From: Paraphaeosphaeria minitans
Taxonomy: Eukaryota > Ascomycota > Dothideomycetes > Pleosporales > Didymosphaeriaceae
NCBI GenBank assembly: GCA_015832175.1
Contig: WJXW01000003.1
Location: forward strand, 3,472,001-3,536,000
Direction: 5' to 3'
Length of the DNA: 64,000 bases
The notes under the pieces were generated by a model, which worked only from the letters and a program-made list of their open reading frames with translations, was not told the origin of the DNA and made no database searches. A program made the translations under genes and the position numbers. This document shows, piece after piece, positions 19,758 through 30,786 of this stretch; the stretch's first letter is position 1, and the number at the start of each line of letters is the position of its first letter.

Positions 19758-21299
19758 ATGCTGCCGACACCAAACACTATCGTGCCCGACTACAGAAACG
19801 TCCCGCACTCGCACCGCCTGCCCACCTCCCACCGCGAGGTCCAGCGCACCTTCACCAAGCTCTCCCGCCAGTCCCTCGCCTCGCTCGCCAACCAATGGCT
19901 CGCCAAGAAGAACCGCGACTTCTGCCGCCCGTATCTGCTCGGCGACCGCCGCCTCGACGGCGGAGACGACGACGATGAGCAGTACACGCCCGCGCAGAGC
20001 CACGAGGAGCTCCAGGAAATCTACAAACAGCTGGCTGCGCGCAAGGGCGGGAAGCGCGAGATCCAGCATCGCATCCTGGACGGCGACTGGCGGACGGGCA
20101 TCTCCATGTACCAATTGGCCACGGCCGAGATCCAGTACCTGCTGGACCACACCAACAGCCTGCGCTGGACGGCGAAGCGGCTCGCCAAGATACCCAACGG
20201 GAAGAACCTGTCGCTGGACATGGAGGTCACGAATGATTCCGAGCACTTGCCGCGCTTCCAGGCCCAGACCTTCATGGCCAATCTCGCGAGGGAGCTCACG
20301 CCGCTCATGAAGGCGCATTACCTGCTCATCAAGATCAAAACCATGCCCATGACCATCTTGAGGGTGTACATACACGATTCGCCCTACAGTACCGAAGCCT
20401 CCCTCGCCCTAGACAACGGGAGCTCCGACACCGCAAGAGCAGTCTTTTTCATCTGGCCCAACGGCTCAAACTTCGTCTATTCGTCAATAGCCAACCATTT
20501 CGGCCAGGTCATCAGCGACGACGGCCGCCACCTGCGCGACATCGTCCAGCAGGCTATCCCAAAGGCCTTCTCGCGCCCCTCGGCTCGCTACCAGCTCGCC
20601 AGCACAAACTTCACCACCAAATCGCTCGACGCGCTGCTCGCCTACAGGGGTCCAGGCAAGAGCAACGCCGCCTCCGGCGGCTGGAGCATCTTCCAAGATC
20701 ACAACTTCAGCCAGAACGCGCTCGACTTCGTCGCGAGCCAGAACGACCACGGAAAAGAGAAAACCGGCACGCGCAAGGACGGCGCGGTGGGCGCTACGGC
20801 CAAGGCGGGGCCCGGCCGGCCGAAGCACTCGCTCGAGGACAAGGAGACGTCCGCCGCAAAGAGGAGGCGCGAGGTCGCAGCTGGACGGTTCGGCAGCTCT
20901 GCACAGCCCAACGATGGCCTCGGCCTCGAGCGCGTCGAAGTCCGCATCGACGACGCGTTTCCCGCCATGCCCGGCGCCGCAGATGACGCGGACGCGGACA
21001 CTTCCAATGTCAACGAGCAGCCCGCGAACCGCAACCGGAGGGGTCGTCCGTCGCTGCTGGACCGCTCACTCGACGAGATCGAGGAGCTGGAGGACGGCGA
21101 CGCGTGGGTGCCGGACGTGCGCGTCGTGTTCCAGGGCAGCCATGTGTTTGCTGGTGTGAGGCAGCTGGTGGAGCAGGGCGTTGTGGACGGGGAGAAGATG
21201 CCCGGGTGGATGACGGGGGAGGCGGGGGTTACGATCGGGGCGGTCAAGCAGGGCAGGATACGGACGAAGAGTGGGCAGGTTCCTGGTGCTTGCGTTTGA
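19758..21299 (+). CDS. Kinetochore protein Chl4/Mis15 (CENP-N homologue)
   Basis: Single exon, 513 aa from the first ATG; the open frame extends 13 codons further 5' but without an ATG. The N-terminal half matches the Chl4/Mis15/CENP-N family: PHSHRLPTSHREVQRTFTKL, LASLANQWL, then the REIQHRILDGDWRTGISMYQLA segment and RVYIHDSPY. The protein is an inner-kinetochore (CCAN) subunit that binds CENP-A nucleosomes with its Iml3/CENP-L partner and supports chromosome segregation. After about residue 345 comes a fungal-variable, charged region with a nuclear-localisation-like AAKRRREV, and the family's C-terminal dimerisation region near RVVFQGSHVFAGVRQLVEQG. Codon use is GC-rich like other housekeeping genes here. 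It is divergent from metR. Confidence 0.85.
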   Translation: MLPTPNTIVPDYRNVPHSHRLPTSHREVQRTFTKLSRQSLASLANQWLAKKNRDFCRPYLLGDRRLDGGDDDDEQYTPAQSHEELQEIYKQLAARKGGKREIQHRILDGDWRTGISMYQLATAEIQYLLDHTNSLRWTAKRLAKIPNGKNLSLDMEVTNDSEHLPRFQAQTFMANLARELTPLMKAHYLLIKIKTMPMTILRVYIHDSPYSTEASLALDNGSSDTARAVFFIWPNGSNFVYSSIANHFGQVISDDGRHLRDIVQQAIPKAFSRPSARYQLASTNFTTKSLDALLAYRGPGKSNAASGGWSIFQDHNFSQNALDFVASQNDHGKEKTGTRKDGAVGATAKAGPGRPKHSLEDKETSAAKRRREVAAGRFGSSAQPNDGLGLERVEVRIDDAFPAMPGAADDADADTSNVNEQPANRNRRGRPSLLDRSLDEIEELEDGDAWVPDVRVVFQGSHVFAGVRQLVEQGVVDGEKMPGWMTGEAGVTIGAVKQGRIRTKSGQVPGACV

Positions 21300-21532
21300 G
21301 TCTGGGTTCGGCAGCGTGTGTGCAGGGAGGTGGGCGTTGAGTGGTGATAATACCCCGGTCTTTGGCGTGGCGTTTTTGGCGTTTTGCACGTACTTTGGCT
21401 ATTGTGGCGATGGAGGTGGTTCTGTGGGATGGACGATGGACGATGGACGACGCAATGTCGCGATGTTGTACCTACCGTAGCTTCTTCAGCTTTGAAAACG
21501 AAGTCGTTCAAACCTTCTTGGTCACGCATACT

Positions 21533-22714
21533 TTAGGACGCAGCCTTTTTTCGAATACTTCTCCGCACGCCCTCCGCGGGCACGTCTGTCCCTTCAGCCT
21601 TCCGCTTCATGCCCGTCTTCGCCTTCTTCGCTGCATCTTTCTCACCGTCCTGTCCACCACTGTCCTTCCGCTTCACGCCCGTCTTCGCCTTCTTCCGCTC
21701 TGCACCTATCTCGCCGTCTCCCACCCCATCACCATCACCATCCTCATCGCACCCTGCAGCCTTCCGCTTCCCCCCCTTCCCCAGCGGACTCCCCCCAGCT
21801 ACACCCCCCTTCTCCACCACCCCCTCCTCCCCCAATCCTTCCAGCCATTCCCCACCCCCCTCATCCAAATCAACGCCTCTCCGCCCCAGCACCCACGCCA
21901 CCCTCTCCGCCTCCACCGCCTGCACGCCCAACCGCGCCCTCAGCTCCCCAAACCGATCCGCAACTTCTTCGCACTCCTTCACGGTGTATTTGATCCCTCG
22001 CTTCCACCCGCCTTGCCCGGGCCGGTCCCAGGCTAGCCAGCGGTACAGCTCGTCGCTGAAGAAAGGGTGCGTGGAGGGGTGTGCGACACTGAGGAGGAGG
22101 GAGCCGGTTGCGGGGCCGATGCCGCGGAGCGAGGTGAGAGATTTGAGCTGGGCAGTGAGAGTGGGGGGCGAGGGGGAGGAAGAGGAAGAGGAAGAGGAAG
22201 AGAAGGCGCTGCGTGTGGCGTTGGTTACGGAGGAGGCGGGATTGGATTGGACGAGGGCGAGGAGGGTGGGGCGGAAGGTGCCGTGTTTGCTGGAGGGAGG
22301 GTTTGTTAGTCGAGTGTGCTTGCTCTGCTGGGGTTTCCCATGGAAGATGGGAAATAGAAAAGGCGATGGCTGACGAGGTCAAAGAGGGGTTCGTGACAAG
22401 ATGCTTGAGACGGAGGGGTGTGGACGATGAACATGCGTCGTGTGGGCACGGGAACTGTTCGTGTGAAATTAATAAAGCAGATTTTGACTAAATACATACA
22501 GTTTCCATTCCACTAGTTTCACGACCTCGTCCTTGGTCAGTTCTGCAACACCTTCCTTCGCCCGAGAGGCGACGGCAGCCGGGATGGTGTCGTAGCGCAA
22601 GACGTCTAGTTCGCGTAGCTTTTCGGGTACGGTGGAGGAGTAGCGGGAGAGGACGGCGTCGAATGTTTCTCGTGAGATGTGGGTATACTTCAGGGACTGC
22701 GCGGCGGGTGGCAT
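21533..22714 (-). CDS. Helix-hairpin-helix protein, DNA-glycosylase-like
   Basis: Exons 22714-22500 and 22289-21533 give 323 aa, with a 210-nt intron (GTATGT donor, CCAG acceptor) that splits a Leu codon in the VEWKLKHGTFRP block. After the intron the sequence runs GTFRPTLLALVQSNP, then the hairpin LTSLRGIGPATGSLLLS, then PFFSDELYRWL and WKRGIKYTVKE. That order is common to a conserved ascomycete family of unknown function with a HhH motif like those of HhH-GPD glycosylases, though the catalytic Lys/Asp is not evident. A run of eight Ser comes from a GAA-type repeat on the plus strand. The last 110 residues are a Lys/Arg/Gly/Asp-rich tail with repeated KKAKTG(V/M)KRK units, probably nuclear and DNA-binding. 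Confidence 0.8.
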
Positions 22715-23296
22715 GGTTGTGTTATTTGGGCATGTGACGTTGGTGGTTGAGGGGAGGTAGGACGCGTAGGTAGAGACGCGCTATACCTACGTGAACACGT
22801 GCTCTACCTACCTAGGTACCTAGCGCCTAGAAGGTGCTCGGCTATGCAATGTAGGGACGACACTTGCACGGGCATTTCGATTTCATAGGTGCGAAGCGAT
22901 GCCTAATCTCGTAGGCTCCAACATCGAAATAACGTCTAGTGATGTCGTCGTTGATGCCGTAGACGGAAGGATAAGAGGTGGTCTGGTGGCTTTACCTAGA
23001 AACCGCGCCAATCACGATACCATCATCTGCCCGCTTCGTCCGGACGTCACATCCCATCCTCCTTGCGTTTCTGGCACTCTTGTTCACGCGCACAATTTTG
23101 TAAGACCTCGTCCGATCTATGCTTAATCGAACTTTACCTACTGTTGGCTACAGCTTGTACGTGCCTTCGTCGAAGAGGTCGAGATCTTTTGGGATACCTG
23201 CAATTCTGGATACCGGATTCCTCGCATCGACTCATCGCCAGTACAAATAGGACAAGCATTCGTGACGGTCTCGACTCAGCGGAGAATCCGCACAGA
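22715..23296. other. Intergenic
   Basis: No gene seen. The palindrome CTAGGTACCTAG occurs at 22812-22823, about 100 bases upstream of the HhH gene. Confidence 0.5.
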
Positions 23297-23790
23297 GGCT
23301 ATTTACAAGGCAGAGTACATTGCAGGCTGGCTGGCTGAAACAGCGAACAAGGTAGCTTTTTGACTCGGCAGTGTTGAACCATCGGTTCTCGTAGAAGTCC
23401 CTACGTCTCAAAGACAAAGCAAGAAAAGACGCCAAAGAAGCCGCCAAAGCATGACTTGGAGCTCGGACACCGGGACCTGAGCCACCACATCCGCACTGTC
23501 GACTTTATGCCCATCACTGAAGCAATTGCAGCACAGCCGAAGAAAGTCAAAGTGTCCTCAGGATTATCAACACTGTTCAGCAGAGCGGTAGCGGTCAAAG
23601 CTAGGGAAGCATGCACAAGTTTAGTAGGTATAGTTCTGCCAAGCTCGAGGATAAAGGCCACAACCACTTCATCGATGTCTGAGCAGAAGTTGGAAGGGAT
23701 TTTGCGACCCCTTTGTTCCTGCCATTAAGTTACCGAGCAAGTCAAAAGCTGCATCGTCGAAAAGTGAAGGCAAGGCTACCATGGCGATGA
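23297..23790 (+). pseudogene. Relic of a DUF6604 gene
   Basis: The plus strand carries the pieces of a DUF6604 N-terminal domain in order but not in one frame. First is IYKAEYIAGWLAETANK ending at a TGA (about 23362), where relatives continue into the next helix. A second frame gives KTPKKPPKHDLELGHRD and then FSRAVAVKAREACTS, equivalent to the family's RAI-LRK-CT helix. A third frame gives AKLEDKGHNHFIDV, broken by another TGA, and a Ser/Lys linker follows near 23730-23790. At least two frameshifts and two stops are needed to read it. DUF6604 usually forms the N-terminus of large multi-domain fungal proteins; here only the domain remnant survives and nothing recognisable follows. Confidence 0.65.
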
Positions 23791-24484
23791 AGTCTCATCG
23801 CAATCCCAGCTGTGCAAACTGTCCTTGTGGGAATATGAATGAGCTGAAGTACGTCATAGCTCCGCCGGGATACTCTTCTCCAAGCCCCGGTGCGTACCCT
23901 AATCAGCATGACGCGCCAGATTGCCACGCTTACGCACACACCGTGGGGGGAGCCGGTCGGTTTGAATACGCAGCATCGGCATGGGGCTTCGGAGCTCTCA
24001 GGGTGGGACGGTCTGGCGGGGTGAGCTGGAAAGCCTGATGCCGCCGCCACGCGTGGGCAGTGCGCTGCAGAGTCCGCGTTTGGTGTCTAGAGATGAGACC
24101 ATCTGGGTGAGCTAAGGAATGCGGGACGCGAGTAGAGATAGGATTGTGGAGGCTGGAGAGCGGCGAACGGAACGTGAGCGGTGTTTTCAAGAGAGTGCGT
24201 CGTGCAAATGAGGATAGTTGACTATGTGAGACCCGAGACGGGGAGTCCTAACGCCGTATATTGTGGAGCGTATAGTTTTAGCCAGTTGCCTTTGGTAGCG
24301 GCCGCACGCCCTGTGCGTAGATCTGTCAAATGCCATCATACTCCAGAATATGTGGAAGTTCCGGCTCATTCCCCTGGGCGATAGTGATACTTCCCAAATA
24401 CAAAAACTTGCCAAACGCCACATCCACTATCACTGTCAAGCCTTTGAGTGTTGCATAGCCGTCGATTCGTGAACCGCGATTCCC
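23791..24484. other. Intergenic, possibly more relic sequence
   Basis: No convincing gene. The first 100 bases may still belong to the decayed DUF6604 gene. Confidence 0.4.
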
Positions 24485-25516
24485 TCAATATCTGCCATAC
24501 CGAAAATCACCATAGCCTTGCTGTCGAACCCATGGTTCGTGGTACGACGAGTAGTCCCGCTCGTCTGACAGCCCGAGCTGGCTTGCGATGTTGACGTATC
24601 CCTCCTCAGTCCGTCTCGCGCTCTTAAGATCCACTTGCCCGCTGAAAGCACCACCAACATCACTGTCCTCCCACTTGGCTCGACAGTACGGACAAGTAGC
24701 CCTGCCTGCGCCCTTTGCAACGATCCAAGACTGCATGCAGCTCTTGTGTACGTTGTTTCCGCACGCAGCCTTGCAGTACACGATGGATTCCTTGCCAGGC
24801 TCGAAGTCGCAGTAACAGATGGGACATTCGCCTTCGATTTTCTTGCGGTTGCCGTCCAGCTCGGCCTCAAGTCCACCTTCAGTCCCGGAACCAGCGCTGG
24901 GTATCGGAGCAGCATGGCGGAACAAATCTCGTAACTCAGATGACGTGAGCGCGAGTTGGAAGGCAATGTTCTCGGGAGCCTTTAAAACGCGTAGCATGAC
25001 GTAGATGATGTGTTTGCATTGATTTCCTTTTTTCGCGTGTGGACAGTCGCAGCTCGGCACGTTTCCGATGTGCTGTGTGTACACATTGCCCGTCGAGCCT
25101 GCCATTGTGATCTTCTCCTTTGGCTCGTCATCGGTGCCAACACGCTCGCGGGATATCACTGTCAGACGCTGGCCCAAAGCACGCTCTTTGATGACCAGGT
25201 AGGATCGCGGAGGACGAGAGCGAAATTGACGCAGGCGTTTCTCTTCGTATTTGCCCTTGTCGCCTTTGGCTTCCTTCTTCGGGGGTTCCTTGCGCTTGTG
25301 GTAGTAGTTGTCGACCTCATCGTCGTCGTCCGCAGTTAGGTCAATTACGGCATGCCCTCCAGTCGATTTGCGCTTCTTGAAGCTGAGAGTCGTGTTGTGA
25401 GAGCCGTAGTCTTCGTCATCGCTATCGTGGAGATGACGACCCTGGTTGCGCTTGCGCGACGGAAGCGATGCAGCGGCGCAGGCGTCATGAACTGCAACAT
25501 GACGCGATGGAAGCAT
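24485..25516 (-). CDS. SWIM and RING zinc-finger E3 ubiquitin ligase
   Basis: Single exon, 343 aa. The N-terminal third is polar and acidic, with VIDLTADDDDEVD resembling a SUMO-interacting motif. The SWIM finger is at about 180-193 (C-D-C then C-K-H) followed by HIIYVMLRVLKAP. A RING-type finger follows (about 255-305), with CPIC, a C-x3-C pair, H-x3-C and CPYC ligands and the NNVHKSCMQSW segment. The SWIM then RING arrangement and these sequences resemble ZSWIM2/MEX ligases, which ubiquitinate partners using a RING to bind E2. The SWIM should bind DNA or protein. An alternative upstream ATG near 25590 is in another frame and would need an extra intron, so the start is less certain than the domains. 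Confidence 0.85.
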   Translation of the reverse strand: MLPSRHVAVHDACAAASLPSRKRNQGRHLHDSDDEDYGSHNTTLSFKKRKSTGGHAVIDLTADDDDEVDNYYHKRKEPPKKEAKGDKGKYEEKRLRQFRSRPPRSYLVIKERALGQRLTVISRERVGTDDEPKEKITMAGSTGNVYTQHIGNVPSCDCPHAKKGNQCKHIIYVMLRVLKAPENIAFQLALTSSELRDLFRHAAPIPSAGSGTEGGLEAELDGNRKKIEGECPICYCDFEPGKESIVYCKAACGNNVHKSCMQSWIVAKGAGRATCPYCRAKWEDSDVGGAFSGQVDLKSARRTEEGYVNIASQLGLSDERDYSSYHEPWVRQQGYGDFRYGRY

Positions 25517-28180
25517 CTTGTAGTCTATGAGGTGGCTTCAATTGGGATGCGCGGTTGTGGAGGAGCGTGACAAGTTGGATTGTGGAGGCATAGTGGAGTG
25601 CGGAGGTGGAGCGTTAGGCGGGGAATCGCGCCAGTGGAGCGAACGCACGTGATGCGTACCTTGGCACCCACTTCACTCGATTCTTGCACTCCTCTCATAA
25701 ATTCATAATGCTCACTTACTCAGTCTTGAAGATCTGGACGATGGTCTAGCGAGTTATGTACCGGAAGCCTCGTATCTAGGTACCCAACGACGAAGCCTCT
25801 ATGCCATTTACGAGCCGAAGAGGCTTTGAAATGACCAGAGCAGTCATATGCAAGGATCCAGCGCAGGATCCAGCGTTGATAATGTGGTTGTCATTGACCG
25901 GCGCAGGCACCTGATTTACAATACTGCTCTCTTGCGAGTTGAACGAGCTCGGATTATGAAATAAGAGCTTACCATTCATTCAGGGCGCACTGAGCATCTT
26001 CTTTGAGATCTGTCGATTTCGATGCCCTCACGCGGTAAAAGAATTATTGATTTACTATGTGAAATGGCGTACATGCGTAAGAATACGTCACGAAGAAGAC
26101 GGCAAAAACCAGGGTCAATAAAATGCGTGAAGATGGTAGATGGTAAGGATCTATCTGAAGAATGCACAAAAACCGCTCTGGTCTAACGGCGAATCATGTG
26201 CCCCCAACGAGAGTCCCGACCAAGAGACCGAGTCTGGCTTCGACGTGAGTGTGATTTGCTGTATGTTGACGACAGCGTGAGGTCCACTCAGCTTTCCTAT
26301 CCGAAATTTAGTAGGGAGCATCAACTCGAAGAGAGACAACTTCTGCAATCACTTCGACGCAACCGTACGCGGAGTCGGTATGCACGATGCAGAAATCTCG
26401 ACGAGTGTCTGACTGGCCATACTTTCTCGACAGAGTAGGTAGAGCCGTATGAGTTTGACTGCTTCTCCACGTCCGTCAGAATCGAGCAAAGATGGCAAAA
26501 ATTACCACTTGTATGTACCTACAGGTTTTCGTGAACAACTGTGACACACCACAAGCGATGCAGCCCGCACAACAGCGCGACTGCGAGTCGCACAACATCT
26601 ATCGATACATACAGCACTACATGTACCCATGGCACAATGCAGGGCGACTGCACTGCGCTGCGACCCTACTCTTGGGTTCAGGTCCCATAGGTACAGGCGG
26701 TGCGGTGCATGCAGCTCATGCTTGAGCACACCATGCTGGCCCGCACAGAAACATACGTCGCCTTCATCCCTCTTCCTTGCCGCCATCTGGAACGAGCGGG
26801 AACATGTCGCGACTGCAAGGAAACCCAGCCGCACACCGCACACCGCCCACCGCCCACCGCCCGCTGCATGCGCGCGCGGGCGTGTTTCCCGCACCGCTTA
26901 GGTACCTAACGCAAACGACGAAACGACGATGTGCTAGGTAATCCACGGGTGACAGACGGAAAATGGCGCGGGTGGGAGCTGAGCAGGTTCCGAGAATTGT
27001 ACGATGGTACCTGCATCTCGTGCCGCGGGGCCACGGAATGACTCGCATGCTGTACCTACGGTAGGTAAGGTAGGCAGGGAGTCGTTCACGCAGACTGGGT
27101 GCGCAGAGCAAGATGGGAAGAGCGTGACACCACACCACACACACCAAAGTCCACCGGATACGGTACCTACAGTAGGTACGGTACCGTCTGATTCGAAACC
27201 CCAGCTTCAACTTCTACCTACCTACCTACCTACCTACCTACGGTACCAAAAGCCCCCTCGTATATCTCATCCCAAGGATTGCGCACCCGTCCTCGAATCT
27301 CCCCGCCACACGCAGCGGGGAGCAAATTACCACCATGATGGCAATCTCGCAAGCCCAAACCCGCCCACCTACCTACCTACCGTACCCACCCACCCACCAC
27401 TTTCTACCAGCCGTCGTCGTCATCATTCCGCGCCGCCGGTGATTACCCACGGCGTAATTCCACCGCACCTGATTACCGACTCGCCCCCCTTCGCCGCCCT
27501 CCTCCTAACCCGCGCCGTACCCCATTAGCCAGCCAGCAGGAGGCCTGAAGCCTGACTCGAAGTCAGCGCTCCACAAAACCACATGGACAGTGCAGTGCAG
27601 CGTAGGATACTAGGTAGGTGGTGAAAAGACTGCACGGCTGCCGTCCTTTTGCATGAATGACGCCAACGGCAGTATCAAGTCACAGCGCATCATGTTACGA
27701 GCATGGGTAGAACAGACACCTGTCAAGGCTGCTCAATCAATGCGTCGTGTCCAACATTGCATGACAAACATTGCTCATCAAGCAGCCAACGATAGCAGGT
27801 CTAGTATCGAATGCGTTTTAAAATAGCTGTAGCCCAGAACGAAGTCTGCATCTTCTAGTGCGAACCTGAAACAATGGAAACTGGAATGGAATGAAACAAA
27901 AACGAGATTGTTCAAATCTCCCAAACGCCCGTACAACGCCATTCATGCGGAAAGTGATGAGGTGAAGAAAATCGACGGTCAATTGACAATCCTATCGTAC
28001 TAGTCTTTCCCTCCCAACGTTTCATCCGAGCCAGCTCCAATCACTCCAGTCTCAGACACAAAGAAACAACGAGGCCACACGGCCAATGCAATAAAAAGAT
28101 GCCATGTGTGAGAGCCACAGGCTGCTTCACAAAATGTGTACAGAAGTGAAAGTTCGTGACCGCTCTGTCAGACGAGCCGC
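25517..28180. other. Long intergenic stretch
   Basis: About 2.6 kb with no recognised gene. It holds many copies of a TAGGTACCTA-type motif (for example 26898-26909) and CCTACGGTAGG/CCTACAGTAGG palindromes near 27055-27180, plus the CTAC repeat. Frames here arise from low-complexity CCCACCG-type sequence. Confidence 0.5.
27213..27241. repeat. CTAC tetranucleotide repeat
   Basis: About seven perfect units, running directly into a GGTACC-centred palindrome. Confidence 0.85.
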
Positions 28181-30514
28181 TTAAAAGATGCCGAAGAAGC
28201 GCTTGTAGGTGCTGCCGGTGCCGTAGCCGTTGCCGTAGGAGCCAGCCGGAGGAGCCGGGGAGGGGCTTGAAGCAGCAGCGGAAGTCTTGCCGCCAACGGG
28301 AGCCGCGCTCGTCTCAGGGACAGCCGAGCTCTCGGTAGGAAGAACGAAGCTGGGGAGAGGAGTGGTGGCAGAGGAAGGGACCGGGGCGACCGGGACACCA
28401 GTGCCGGAAGGCTTGGGGTAGCTGAAACCGCTCGAAGGAGCAGAGGGAGCACCACTGGCAGGGCGGGTCTGCGTGAGGAAGCCAGACGAAGCGCCCGAGG
28501 GAACGGTGCCGTTGCCAGCAGGGTAGGGGGCGGAAGGCACGACAGTGGGCACAGGCGAGTTGTCGGTGGCAGGGGTCGACTCAGCCGGAACGTGGGGAGC
28601 AGAGCTGACACCCTGGCCGCCAGCAGGCACCTCAGGGGTAGGCTGCTCCTGGCCAGCGGTGACGGTGACGGTCTCCTGGTTGGTGACAGTGACTGTGGTG
28701 ACAGGAGCGCACTCGCCAGTGGCAGCGCCGGGAGTAGGAGCACCGCCAGTAGGAGCGGCCTGGGAGCCGGCACCCTGGGCAGGGACGTCAGTGTTGGATC
28801 CAGTTCCGTAACCGTTTCCGGGAACGTCAGCAGCAGAGGCGGAGGGGTAGACGGTGACGAGCTTGGTGGTGGTGGAGGTAGACTCGAGGGTAGTGTAGGT
28901 GGTGGCCTCGCCAACAGGAGCAGCCTCGGAGCTGACGCCTGCCTTAGTGACGGAAGCGACGGGAGTCTCCTCAGCAGGCTTGGTGACGTAGATGGTCTTG
29001 TAGATGGTCTCAGTGGAGGTGGTGGCGACCTCGGTGGTGACAGCGTGGGCAGACGAGCCAGTGCCGACGGTGTAGACGAGGGTCTCGGTGGAGACGTGGA
29101 CCTTCTCGGTCACTGGGGTGCTGATGGCCTCGGTGACAGCGGAGGGGGTTTCGCCAGTGCCGTAGCCGCCGCCGGGAGCAGAGCCAAAGGCAGCAGCAGA
29201 GGTGGAAGCCTCAGCAGGAGCAGTGGGAGTAGCGGTCTTCTCGCAAACAGTGGTGGTGAGCGGGATGGTGCTGGTGACCAAGATGGTCGACGAGGCGGGG
29301 CAGTCGGTGACGGTCTGGGGGCAGCCAGTCGAGGTAAAGATCTGGGTGGTGTAGATGACAGAGGTAACGTACTCCGGAACACGAGTGGAGTTGGAAACGT
29401 CAGTCACGGGGAAGGAGAAACCGCTGGTGGGGAAGCTGGGAGCACCAGTTCCCGAGATGGTGGGGATCGGAGCAGTGCCAGTTCCCGGGAAGGACACGCC
29501 TGGAGTCAAAGCTGCGGCCGAGGTGGCAGGGGTAGAAACACCGGTGGCCGGGAAGCTGGGGACCTGGTAGCCACCAGTGGGAATGGAAGCAGCGGGAACC
29601 GAGCCAGTTCCGGGGAAGGAGGGAGCCGGGAGGGAGCCAGTTCCCGGGAAGGTGGGCAAGGCTCCAGAGGAGCTGGAGGGCAGCTCAGGCGAAGCCTCGC
29701 TGGAGGGAGTCACACCAGCGCTGGAAAATTTTCCAGGAGTGCCGTAGCCACCGCCGGGAGCAGAGACCGCAGGTGCCGAGGGAGCGGGGGCACTGCTGGA
29801 GGGCAGCTCAGGCGAGGCCTCGCTGGAGGGCGTCACACCAGCGCTGGAAGGCTTTCCTGGAGTACCGTAGCCGCCTCCAGGAACAGAGACGGCCGGTGCC
29901 GAGGGAGCGGGGGCGCTGCTGGAGGGCAGCTCGGGTGAAGCCTCGCTGGATGGAGTCACAGCAACGGTGTTGGAAGGCTTTCCAGGAGTGCCGTAGCCGC
30001 CTCCGGGAACAGAGACCGCAGGCGCCGAGGGGGCGGGAGCGGGAGCGCTGCTGGAGGGCAACTCAGGCGAAGCCTCACTGGAGGGCTTTCCAGGAGTGCC
30101 GTAGCCGCCTCCGGGAACAGAGACCGTAGGTGCCGAGGGAGCGGGAGCGCTGGGCGAGGGGACCTCAGCAGCGGGGCTGGAAGAGGGAGTGTCGGGAGTG
30201 CCGTAGCCACCGCCGGGAGCAGAGACGGCGGGCGCCGACGGAGCAGGGGCGGTGCTGGATGGGAGCTCGGGAGATGCCTCAGTGGAAGGAGAGGAAGTGG
30301 CGACGATAGGGATGGACAGCGGGGCGGAAGGGGTGTTGCCCGTGCCGTAGCCGGTGTCGTAGCCAGTGTCATAGCCGCTGTCGGGGATGGAGGGAGCAGG
30401 AGCAACCTGGTAGCCGTCACCGTAGTTGGCGCGACGAGCATGGCGGGAACCGCGAGCCTGGGCGGCATCGGCGGCCGCCAGCGAGGCGAGGAAGGCGACG
30501 GTAAGCTTCATCAT
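28181..30514 (-). CDS. Secreted repeat-rich cell-wall protein
   Basis: Single exon, 777 aa. A signal peptide (about 1-18) is followed by RGSRHARR, a likely Kex2 processing site. Residues about 80-275 are tandem repeats of roughly 35-40 residues built from EASPELPSSSAPAPSAPAV, then S(V/A)PGGGYGTPGKPS; five full GGGYGTP units are present. A second block repeats FPGTG. A conserved fungal wall segment follows (YTTQIFTSTGCPQTVTDCP and a matching VCEK), with two Cys pairs common in Ser/Thr-rich surface proteins. The rest is Thr/Ser/Val-rich and should be heavily O-glycosylated. The C-terminus ends in YGTGSTYKRFFGIF: a dibasic KR then five mostly hydrophobic residues rather than a clear GPI signal. 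Likely an adhesin-like or structural wall protein; GC bias in the repeats opens long antisense frames that are not genes. Confidence 0.85.
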   Translation of the reverse strand: MMKLTVAFLASLAAADAAQARGSRHARRANYGDGYQVAPAPSIPDSGYDTGYDTGYGTGNTPSAPLSIPIVATSSPSTEASPELPSSTAPAPSAPAVSAPGGGYGTPDTPSSSPAAEVPSPSAPAPSAPTVSVPGGGYGTPGKPSSEASPELPSSSAPAPAPSAPAVSVPGGGYGTPGKPSNTVAVTPSSEASPELPSSSAPAPSAPAVSVPGGGYGTPGKPSSAGVTPSSEASPELPSSSAPAPSAPAVSAPGGGYGTPGKFSSAGVTPSSEASPELPSSSSGALPTFPGTGSLPAPSFPGTGSVPAASIPTGGYQVPSFPATGVSTPATSAAALTPGVSFPGTGTAPIPTISGTGAPSFPTSGFSFPVTDVSNSTRVPEYVTSVIYTTQIFTSTGCPQTVTDCPASSTILVTSTIPLTTTVCEKTATPTAPAEASTSAAAFGSAPGGGYGTGETPSAVTEAISTPVTEKVHVSTETLVYTVGTGSSAHAVTTEVATTSTETIYKTIYVTKPAEETPVASVTKAGVSSEAAPVGEATTYTTLESTSTTTKLVTVYPSASAADVPGNGYGTGSNTDVPAQGAGSQAAPTGGAPTPGAATGECAPVTTVTVTNQETVTVTAGQEQPTPEVPAGGQGVSSAPHVPAESTPATDNSPVPTVVPSAPYPAGNGTVPSGASSGFLTQTRPASGAPSAPSSGFSYPKPSGTGVPVAPVPSSATTPLPSFVLPTESSAVPETSAAPVGGKTSAAASSPSPAPPAGSYGNGYGTGSTYKRFFGIF
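29690..30275 (-). repeat. In-gene tandem repeats, five units
   Basis: Coding repeats of about 105-130 nt, each encoding a PELPSS-type segment then PGGGYGT; copies differ by small in-frame insertions such as the extra NTVAVTPS or AGVTPS spacer. Confidence 0.8.
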
Positions 30515-30786
30515 GTTGGCGGGGAAGCTGCTTGTTCTTTTCTTCAGATGTTGAGTCCTAGGGCTTCACAGTCTTGTATTTGTGCGAGAACGTTTCGGTT
30601 TTTGCTGAATATTGATGCTGCAAAGGAAGCCTGGCAGAAGTCAATTCTGCGGAAAGCGATCGGCCCTGTAAGGAATGACTGGAGTTTGTTAAAGGAGAGA
30701 CAACGTCAAGGAATGACGAAAGCGAATGTCTTGATAAAAAGGTGAGCCTTGCGGTGAGGAGAAGCAGGACGGAGGCGGCGAGACCG

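Noticed and set aside
28592..29938. A 448-codon frame antisense to the wall-protein gene
   Set aside because: It is the mirror of GC-rich coding repeats; Gly/Ser/Arg-only composition, no start context or domain.
29690..30275. Regular spaced repeats suggesting a CRISPR-like array
   Set aside because: They are in-frame coding repeats of a wall protein, with no constant repeat plus unique spacer pattern, in a eukaryotic genome.
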